Origin: an uncultured Saprospiraceae bacterium
Lineage (GTDB): Bacteria > Bacteroidota > Bacteroidia > Chitinophagales > Saprospiraceae
Direction: 5' to 3'
Length of the DNA: 39,094 nucleotides
Assembly (NCBI GenBank): GCA_937951615.1
Contig: CALFBH010000116.1
Span: 1 to 39,094, forward strand
The notes below the pieces were generated by a model. The model was not told the origin of the DNA. It saw only the letters and a list, made by a program, of their open reading frames with translations, and ran no database searches. The position numbers and the translations under genes were made by a program. This document shows, in pieces, positions 33,408-39,094 of the stretch; the first letter of the stretch is position 1, and the number at the start of each line of letters is the position of its first letter.

Positions 33408-33448
33408 ATTTAAGGATATTATATTTGGTTTTTGAATTGGATGTAGTG

Positions 33449-33479
33449 TAAAAGTAATATAATAAAAGTGAAAACCAAA
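33449..33479 (-). promoter_or_regulatory. Putative promoter of the csm-cas operon
   Basis: On the minus strand TTTG (33476-33479), 19 nt, then TACTTTTA (33449-33456) fits the Bacteroidota -33/-7 arrangement, with one mismatch in the -7 box. The leader to the cas10 ATG would be about 35 nt. Confidence 0.4.
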
Positions 33480-33758
33480 CTATTGTTTGCTGAAATTGTG
33501 TGTGCAAAAAAAATGCACAAGTACCCATGAATAAACTCATTGACTATCAAATCGTTCGTCGCGATGCGACTTTTTAGCCTTGCAATTTGATAACTTTACA
33601 AAGTGTCATAGACACAATCTATCTGGTAGCCAATGGTTTCAACCATGGGCGAATTTTGCAGTCAGATGGTTTCAACTATGGGCGAATGGAGATTGTGCAA
33701 TTTGTAATACAGATGACAAATGATAATCCTTATCTTTACCACCAAACAGAACACGCTC
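33480..33758. other. Intergenic region between cas10 and the SusC gene
   Basis: It contains no gene. It holds a small hairpin GTCGC-GAT-GCGAC followed by TTTTT (33558-33575, plus strand, possible weak terminator), a duplicated 21-nt unit (33633-33653 and 33666-33686) and a TATCTTTA box at 33731-33738, which could be the -7 element of the SusC gene. Confidence 0.45.
33633..33686. repeat. Two copies of a 21-nt unit with internal dyad
   Basis: ATGGTTTCAACCATGGGCGAA (one base shown per position; second copy has T for C at position 12) occurs at 33633 and 33666, 33 nt apart. The first copy contains the dyad ATGGTT-TC-AACCAT. It lies upstream of the SusC gene and could be a regulator site or a repeat remnant. 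Confidence 0.5.
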
Positions 33759-36700
33759 ATGCAAAAAATACAAATCACCTGCTTCCTCCTATTGGCGACA
33801 AGCCTCCTCTTTGCCCAGCAGCAAAAGATCAGTGGGACGATTCGTTCTGCAGCCGACCAGTTGCCGCTGATTGGGGCGACGGTGCTGGTGAAAAATACGG
33901 AGAGGGGAGTCGTCAGCGATATAAATGGCAGCTATAGCATTTCGGCTGCGCCTGCTGATACCTTGGAGTTTTCTTACCTGGGTTTTGCGAGCCAATACAT
34001 CTTGGTCGGCAATCAGACTATTATCAATATCAGCTTATCAGAAGGAGAGGCTTTGAGGGAAGTGGTGGTCACGGCATTGAGTATAGAGCGAGAGAAGGAC
34101 AGGGTGGGTTATGCCGTCAGCGAAGTCGATGCGCTGGAGCTGGTGCAGGCCCAGGAACTCAATATTGCCAATGCCTTGTCTGGCAAAGTAGCGGGTTTGC
34201 AGATCAGTGCTGCGCCTACACCGGGTAGTTCGTCCAAGATCAATCTGCGGGGGATTCGTTTTGTCAATCAGGACAATGCGCCGCTGATTGTGGTGGATGG
34301 TATTCCGATCAATTCGACGGTGGCAGCCTTTGAAGAGCAGGAGTTTTTCGGGCTGGGCGGACAGGATTTTGGCAACGGACTGGAAGATTTGAATCCCGAT
34401 GATATTGCGAATGTCAGTGTGCTGAAAGGCATTACGGCGGCATCGCTCTATGGCTCTCGTGGCTCTAATGGCGTCATTATTATCACCACAAAAAAAGGCA
34501 GGGCTGCCAAAGCGGGGCTGGGCGTTTCTGTCAATACTTCTTTCCTGGTCGATCAGCCTTATCGATATCGCGAGGTACAAAACGAATACGGGCAGGGCGA
34601 AGCAGGCGCGTGGCTTGGTCTGAACGATAATGGCGATGGCACTTTCAATCGGCAATACGTCAATTTCTGGCAATCCGGCAATAGCTGGGGACCACGCATG
34701 GAAGGTCAGTCGGTCTTATGGGACGACGGACAAATCAAGCCCTACGAAGCACAACCCAATAACCTCAAAGATCCACTGCAAAATGGAACGCAGCAAAACA
34801 CCTCCGTTTCTTTTTCTTCGGGTAGCGAAAAAGTCCGCTTTCGTGGCGGATTTAGCTATGCGAATACCAATCGAATTATTCCCAATTCTTTTTTAAGGCG
34901 ATTTAGTGTAAACACAAAAACAAATACCTATCTGGCAGACAATCTGAGTGTAGAATTTACAGCAACCTATTCTAAAAATGAAAATCAAAATCCGCCTGTA
35001 TTGGGCAATAGTGAATCTTCTTTGGGTAAAAATTGGCTTTACAATTGGAACAGAAGTATGCGTCCCGATGTCTTGAGTAATTTCCGTCAGGGCGAAGCCG
35101 GGGAGGAATTTGTCGATATAGGATTCAGGGGCTGGCGATATTATAAAGAAGTACAGGAAAATAAGATCAATGATAAATCTGACCGCCTCATCGGTGGTTT
35201 TACGGTCAATTATGAAATCACCGACTGGCTGAAATTCACCGCACGTACAGGCATGGACATGGATGCCCGCCACCGAGAATTTCGAGTGACGAAAGACCAG
35301 CCTGGCTCCTTTACTGGACGTTATGATACGGGGCAGGGCATATTCCGACAAAGTACTTATGAGGGCTTATTGACTTTTAATAAAAAATTACATTCTGATT
35401 TTACGCTGACCGTTACAGCAGGCGCGAGTGACTGGTCGCAGCGCGATGAATTTCTCAGTTATTCCACACAAAGCAATGGATTGACCAAAGAAAGTATCTT
35501 CCATGTTTCTGCCGTCAATGTCGATGTCATCAATGATTTCGACGGGCTAGGACTGAGCCAGCAGATTTACCGCAAAACCATCCGTTCGGTATTCGGATTG
35601 ACGGACTTAGCCTATAAAAATTTCCTCAATGTACAAATCACAGGTCGCATGGACTGGTCCTCTACCTTGCCATTGGATCGGAATAATTATTTTTATCCTT
35701 CCGTCAATAGCAGTCTGGTTTTGCACGAAGCCTTCCGCCTGCCCGACCTCATCGACAAAGCCATTCTACGGGCATCCTGGGCGCAGGTGCGTACCGACGA
35801 ATCGCCTTATGTCATTGCGCCTACTTATGCGGAAGCTACCCGACTTGGTCAGTATTCCGCTTTATTGGGTGACCCGAATACCATTCCACCAACCGAAGAT
35901 TTACAGCCTTCCCAGTTGAGTGAATATGAAATCGGCACAGAAGTATTTATACTGGACAGCAAGCTAGGACTTGAACTGACGATGTATCAATCCAATGCCA
36001 CCAAACAAAGTATCACAGCGCCACTGCCTTTGAGTTCCGGCTTCTCTGCCATTCGACTCAATTCGGCTGAAATTCGGAATCGCGGCATAGAAATCAGTCT
36101 CTTGTTTAATCCCATTAATAAACAAAATTTCTCCTGGGATGCCCGGCTCAACCTGTCGCATAATCGGAATAAAGTCCTCCGCATTTCCGATGAAACCGAC
36201 CGGGTTTCACTAGGACGTTTCGCGCCAGGTACGGATTATGTCTGGTCAGAAATTCAGGCAGTAGTAGGGGAGGCTTATGGTTTAATTTTAAATAATGACT
36301 ACGCCTACACGCCAGATGGCAAGCGCATCATCAATCCAGATGGCTCTTGGCAACAAACGGATGAAATTGTCCCCGTCGGCAATGTACAAGCCGACCTCAT
36401 CGCAGGACTGAATAATACGCTGCGCTACAAAAACATCCGCCTGTCTTTTCTATTGGATGGCACTTTTGGCTATGATGCCTATTGGGGAACAAAAGATTGG
36501 GCAGAACGCCTCGGACAATCCCCAGTCACCCTAGCCAACCGCGATGCCGCTTCTGGCGGACTCAACTGGACAGATGATGCCGGCAATGTGCGCGATGATG
36601 GCGTCGTTCTGACTGGAATGAAAGAAGTTTTTGATGCCGAAGGCAATGTAACTGGCTACACAGAAAATGACATCATCGTTCCTTCTTATGTGGAATGGCA

Positions 36701-36980
36701 AAGTCAGCCCCATGCCGCCAATGTATTGGATGGCTCATTTTTAAAATTGAGGGAACTGTCATTGACTTATAGTATTCCTGCAAAGAAATTGCAAAATGCC
36801 CCGATTCAGGGTTTGCGCATTGGATTGGTTGGTAAAAACTTGATGTATTTATATTCTGCTTTGCCAGATCGGTATAATCCAGAAGCGGTGGTTTCTAAGC
36901 GAGATGCTAAGCAGGGGATTGAATTTGGTGCTTTGCCTAGTGTACGGAGTTTTGGGGTGAATTTGCAGGTGAAATTTTAA
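33759..36980 (+). CDS. SusC/RagA-family TonB-linked outer membrane receptor (orphan)
   Basis: This 1073-residue outer membrane transporter probably takes up glycans or peptides with TonB energy. I chose the ATG at 33759, since it gives a clean signal peptide (MQKIQITCFLLLATSLLFAQ); an earlier in-frame start at 33720 adds 13 residues that do not fit. Domains: carboxypeptidase-like sandwich (about 22-95, LIGATVLVKNTERGVVSDINGSYSI), plug with the SusC signatures NLRGIRFVNQDNAPLIVVDGIPIN and VLKGITAASLYGSRGSNGVIIITTKKG (about 165-250), then a large barrel with a C-terminal Phe (VNLQVKF). No susD follows, which is unusual because SusC and SusD act as a pair. Confidence 0.94.
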   Translation: MQKIQITCFLLLATSLLFAQQQKISGTIRSAADQLPLIGATVLVKNTERGVVSDINGSYSISAAPADTLEFSYLGFASQYILVGNQTIINISLSEGEALREVVVTALSIEREKDRVGYAVSEVDALELVQAQELNIANALSGKVAGLQISAAPTPGSSSKINLRGIRFVNQDNAPLIVVDGIPINSTVAAFEEQEFFGLGGQDFGNGLEDLNPDDIANVSVLKGITAASLYGSRGSNGVIIITTKKGRAAKAGLGVSVNTSFLVDQPYRYREVQNEYGQGEAGAWLGLNDNGDGTFNRQYVNFWQSGNSWGPRMEGQSVLWDDGQIKPYEAQPNNLKDPLQNGTQQNTSVSFSSGSEKVRFRGGFSYANTNRIIPNSFLRRFSVNTKTNTYLADNLSVEFTATYSKNENQNPPVLGNSESSLGKNWLYNWNRSMRPDVLSNFRQGEAGEEFVDIGFRGWRYYKEVQENKINDKSDRLIGGFTVNYEITDWLKFTARTGMDMDARHREFRVTKDQPGSFTGRYDTGQGIFRQSTYEGLLTFNKKLHSDFTLTVTAGASDWSQRDEFLSYSTQSNGLTKESIFHVSAVNVDVINDFDGLGLSQQIYRKTIRSVFGLTDLAYKNFLNVQITGRMDWSSTLPLDRNNYFYPSVNSSLVLHEAFRLPDLIDKAILRASWAQVRTDESPYVIAPTYAEATRLGQYSALLGDPNTIPPTEDLQPSQLSEYEIGTEVFILDSKLGLELTMYQSNATKQSITAPLPLSSGFSAIRLNSAEIRNRGIEISLLFNPINKQNFSWDARLNLSHNRNKVLRISDETDRVSLGRFAPGTDYVWSEIQAVVGEAYGLILNNDYAYTPDGKRIINPDGSWQQTDEIVPVGNVQADLIAGLNNTLRYKNIRLSFLLDGTFGYDAYWGTKDWAERLGQSPVTLANRDAASGGLNWTDDAGNVRDDGVVLTGMKEVFDAEGNVTGYTENDIIVPSYVEWQSQPHAANVLDGSFLKLRELSLTYSIPAKKLQNAPIQGLRIGLVGKNLMYLYSALPDRYNPEAVVSKRDAKQGIEFGALPSVRSFGVNLQVKF

Positions 36981-36983
36981 ATC

Positions 36984-37069
36984 CCAGTAGTTGGTTTCGG
37001 CTTCGCTCAACCAACTGTAAAATCAGTCGAACAAAGTTGAAATTCACAGTTGCCTGAGCGAAGCCGAAA
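36984..37069. repeat. Hairpin repeat downstream of the SusC gene
   Basis: A 15-bp perfect stem (36995-37009 and 37055-37069, TTTCGGCTTCGCTCA) is reinforced by AACTGT/ACAGTT. The left arm with its flank (36984-37029) is repeated in direct orientation at 37276-37320 with few changes. It may act as a terminator-like or mRNA-stabilising structure for the SusC transcript. Confidence 0.6.
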
Positions 37070-37102
37070 TGAGGATGACGCTGGTTTCGCTCAACCAATC
37101 AG

Positions 37103-37216
37103 TTTGCCTCACCTAGCCTCTCCATTCTTCGATGGAGAGGGACTTCTCCTGCACTCGTCCTGCTTTGCGGACTTGTTGGAGCTGGAAAGTACTTTAGGCT
37201 TCCAGCCTGATAATGA
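37103..37216. repeat. Dispersed hairpin-containing repeat, copy 2
   Basis: This is the copy of the block at 21731-21848, in the same orientation. The internal stem CCTCTCCAT/ATGGAGAGG is 9 bp here. With copy 1 it brackets the whole CRISPR-Cas and SusC segment. Confidence 0.75.
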
Positions 37217-37275
37217 AGGTCTAGCAAACTCGCTTCCCACAAAGCTAAAGGGCAAGTTTACGAAACTGCAAAATT

Positions 37276-37320
37276 CCAGTAGTTGGTTTCGGCTCCGCTC
37301 AAGCAACTGTAAAATCAGTT
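37276..37320. repeat. Second copy of the SusC-downstream repeat arm
   Basis: CCAGTAGTTGGTTTCGGCTC and CAACTGTAAAATCAGTT repeat the text at 36984-37029 in the same orientation. Confidence 0.65.
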
Positions 37321-37329
37321 GATGTAATT

Positions 37330-37441
37330 TTAAACCCAATACCCAAATACCCAATATCCCAATCACCAATCACCCAATCACCAATCACCAATCACCAATA
37401 CCCCAATCACCAATCACCAATACCCCAATCACCAATCACTC
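37330..37441. repeat. Tandem word-like repeat ending in the puuD stop codon
   Basis: Over 100 nt of CCAATCAC, CCAATAC and CCCAATA units lie directly against the 3' end of the minus-strand puuD gene, whose TGA stop (37440-37442) is formed by CACTCAGTCA at the repeat edge. The same repeat type lies at the cas6 stop codon (26275-26325). Confidence 0.75.
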
Positions 37442-38867
37442 AGTCAATCCGCGCCCCCTGTTCAATCCAGCAGCGCAGCAGTTCCCGTTCTTGGGGGAGC
37501 ATACCAGTTGAGTTGTTTTGCGGCATGGTTTCGGTGATGACTGCACGTTGCATAATCTTATCTGCCATGCGTTGAATTTCTTGGGGCGTATCGTATTTGA
37601 CGCCATTTGGTGGAGCTGTCCAGGTCTTGTCTGTCGGACTTGCAGAATGACAGGTCACGCAGCGTTCATTGATGATTGGATATATTTGACTAAAAGTCAC
37701 CTCTTCACACTCGCCGCCCTTCACAACAGGTGCAGTGAGAAAAACCGCCGACAATAAAATCAAGACAGAAATCGGCATCACCCAGACGGATTGTTGTCCT
37801 TTTTCTCTTAGATTGAAATAATGTTTGACGCCTGCTGTACCAAGAGAAATAACCGCCAGAATCACCCAGGGATATTCATGTCCAAAAGTACTGGGGAAAT
37901 GATTACTAATCATCACAAACAGCACGGGCAGGGTGAAATAATTATTATGAAAAGACCGCAAACCCGCAGTTTTACCTAGACTTGGATCAAGGTAAGTGCC
38001 TTCTTTAGCCGCCTTCACCATTGCTTTCTGAGCCGGAATAATACCGAAAAATACATTGCCCGCCATGAAAGTTCCCAGCAAAGCACCAAAGTGGATATAA
38101 GCTGCCCGCGCACTAAAGACCTGCGTATAAAACCAGGCAAAACCCGTCAAAATCACAAAGCCAATGACCGCAAATAATACAGGCTTTTTCAGCAAAGGTG
38201 TACTGCACAAATAGTCATATAGCAGATAGCCCACAATCAGCGAACCTATCCCCACAGTCACCGCCTCCCAAGCTGGAATATCCAAGACACTTGGGTCAAT
38301 GAGTAAACCAGTCGCATTAAAATAATAGACCACAACCAATAGGCAAAAACCTGATAACCAAGTAAAATAGGCTTCGTATTTAAACCAATGTAAGTCCTTC
38401 GGAATGACCTTCGGCGCAATTTTATACTTTTCTAAATAATAAAAACCGCCACCATGTACCGACCACATATTGCCCGCCAATTCATCCCGCAAACCCTTCG
38501 TGCGATTCAATCCGTTTTCCAATGCGACAAAGTAAAAAGACGTCCCAATCCAGGCAATACCAAAAGTAATGTGCAACAAACGCACCGTCAAATTCAGCCA
38601 TTCCTGAAAATGCCCTTCATAAATCGTCCCCTTTATCAGCAAATAAAAAACGCCCAGCATCAGCACAGCCGTCACGACCATACCTGCATACACGTAGCCT
38701 TTCGCATCGCTGATCTTTTCGACTACAGCTTCTACGATTTCTTCCGCATCGCCGTCCTCGTTTTCTTTGCTCTTCTTTTTTGCTGCCGCAATGTCGTAAC
38801 TCATCTTAGTCAGCAAGACAAAGATGGCTAGTAATAGCACAAAAAATATAGATAAAATCGTAGTCAT
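37440..38867 (-). CDS. puuD: PuuD-like urate hydroxylase with C-terminal cytochrome c domain
   Basis: PuuD is a membrane-bound, cytochrome-linked urate oxidase that starts uric acid breakdown. I chose the start at about 38867 (MTTILSIFFVLLLAIF, 475 residues). The frame is open further back to 38996, but only through octamer tandem repeats (Gln/His/Thr-rich translation), so that extension is probably untranslated. It has about nine membrane segments and the family marks RLLHITFGIAWIGTSFYFV, WSVHGGGFYYLEK, LHWFKYEAYFTWLSGF and RSFHNNYFTLPVLF. The C-terminal haem c domain has CVTCH at 403-407 and a possible Met ligand in TETMPQ near 448. It should sit in the inner membrane with the haem domain in the periplasm. 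No other purine gene is in view. Confidence 0.9.
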   Translation of the reverse strand: MTTILSIFFVLLLAIFVLLTKMSYDIAAAKKKSKENEDGDAEEIVEAVVEKISDAKGYVYAGMVVTAVLMLGVFYLLIKGTIYEGHFQEWLNLTVRLLHITFGIAWIGTSFYFVALENGLNRTKGLRDELAGNMWSVHGGGFYYLEKYKIAPKVIPKDLHWFKYEAYFTWLSGFCLLVVVYYFNATGLLIDPSVLDIPAWEAVTVGIGSLIVGYLLYDYLCSTPLLKKPVLFAVIGFVILTGFAWFYTQVFSARAAYIHFGALLGTFMAGNVFFGIIPAQKAMVKAAKEGTYLDPSLGKTAGLRSFHNNYFTLPVLFVMISNHFPSTFGHEYPWVILAVISLGTAGVKHYFNLREKGQQSVWVMPISVLILLSAVFLTAPVVKGGECEEVTFSQIYPIINERCVTCHSASPTDKTWTAPPNGVKYDTPQEIQRMADKIMQRAVITETMPQNNSTGMLPQERELLRCWIEQGARID

Positions 38868-38882
38868 ACTTTTTTTTGAATC

Positions 38883-38968
38883 GTGTTGTGGTGTTGTGGT
38901 GGTGTGGTGTTGTGGTGTTGTCGTGTTGTCGTGTTGTCGTGTTGTCGTGTTGTCGTGTTGTCGTGTTT
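38883..38968. repeat. Octamer tandem repeat (TCGTGTTG) upstream of puuD
   Basis: Five exact TCGTGTTG copies run from 38921 to 38960, followed by one imperfect copy. A degenerate GTGTTGTGG stretch precedes them from 38883. It lies immediately upstream of the puuD start, in its leader or promoter. Confidence 0.85.
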
Positions 38969-38983
38969 TGCTTCGCAAAACAA

Positions 38984-39094
38984 ATTCCATCAACACATCA
39001 ACACATCAACACATCAACACATCAACACATCAACACATCAACACATCAACACATCAACACATCAACACATCAACACATCAACACATCAACACAT
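38984..39094. repeat. Octamer tandem repeat (CATCAACA) running off the window
   Basis: About 13 perfect copies of CATCAACA run from 38988 to the end of the window. A small palindrome GTTTTGC-TTC-GCAAAAC (38965-38981) separates it from the TCGTGTTG array. On the minus strand both arrays are related octamers (TGTTGATG and CAACACGA). Confidence 0.9.

Noticed and set aside
34038-34673. Minus-strand frame of 211 codons within the SusC gene
   Set aside because: It is antisense to conserved plug-domain sequence and has no signal or family features; the SusC frame is clearly the real one.
38868-38996. Extension of PuuD to a GTG at 38996
   Set aside because: The extra residues are only the translation of octamer repeats, and the ATG at about 38867 begins a normal hydrophobic N-terminus. 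It is kept as a variability question in the findings.
1-39094. tRNA or rRNA genes
   Set aside because: No cloverleaf with a T-loop GTTCGA-type core or rRNA-like conserved stretch was noticed on either strand by eye; a covariance-model scan would be needed to exclude small RNAs.

Overview
The window is from a Bacteroidota chromosome, probably a Saprospiria-like lineage (inferred, since there is no rRNA gene). Evidence: several proteins end in type IX secretion (T9SS type A) sorting domains; there is a gliding gene gldC, a SusC-type TonB receptor, an MbnP-family protein and a glycine-rich RRM protein; and Bacteroidota-type promoter boxes (TAnnTTTG) precede several genes.

Layout. 1-9.8 kb holds ordinary chromosomal genes: an MbnP-like secreted protein, gpmI, two T9SS-sorted proteins, an RRM RNA-binding protein with a structured leader, gldC, a TonB-dependent receptor and a small lipoprotein. 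10.4-21.5 kb is one giant gene for a 3709-residue surface protein: two interrupted SprB-like repeats, 31 HYR domains that I counted, three copies of a further beta-rich module, and a T9SS sorting domain. 21.5-22.3 kb is gene-free and holds dispersed repeats and fossil CRISPR repeats. 22.28-33.4 kb is a complete type III-A CRISPR-Cas locus. 33.7-37.0 kb is an orphan SusC-like receptor; 37.0-37.4 kb is repeat-rich; 37.4-38.9 kb is a PuuD-like urate hydroxylase with a cytochrome c tail; the window ends in octamer tandem repeats.

The CRISPR locus is the most interesting part. All its genes lie on the minus strand in the order cas10-csm2-csm3-csm4-csm5-(membrane protein)-cas6-RT-cas1-cas2-leader-array. 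Three features combine. Cas10 lacks the HD nuclease domain but keeps GGDD, so it should signal by cyclic nucleotide rather than cut DNA. A free-standing retron-type reverse transcriptase sits directly upstream of cas1-cas2, suggesting that spacers can be captured from RNA. An unrecognised membrane protein, with a coiled coil and a predicted cytosolic alpha/beta domain, overlaps csm5 by an ATGA junction and is the only effector candidate in the operon. The proposed working model is: RNA capture by RT-Cas1-Cas2, crRNA processing by Cas6, target RNA recognition by the Csm complex, second messenger from Cas10, and a membrane response from the unknown protein. The last step is inference.

The array has 20 full repeats, one truncated terminal repeat and 20 spacers. 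Repeat decay at the left end and a promoter-like sequence at the right end both place the leader next to cas2, with transcription on the minus strand. Intergenic regions throughout carry dispersed palindromes and degenerate short tandem repeats.
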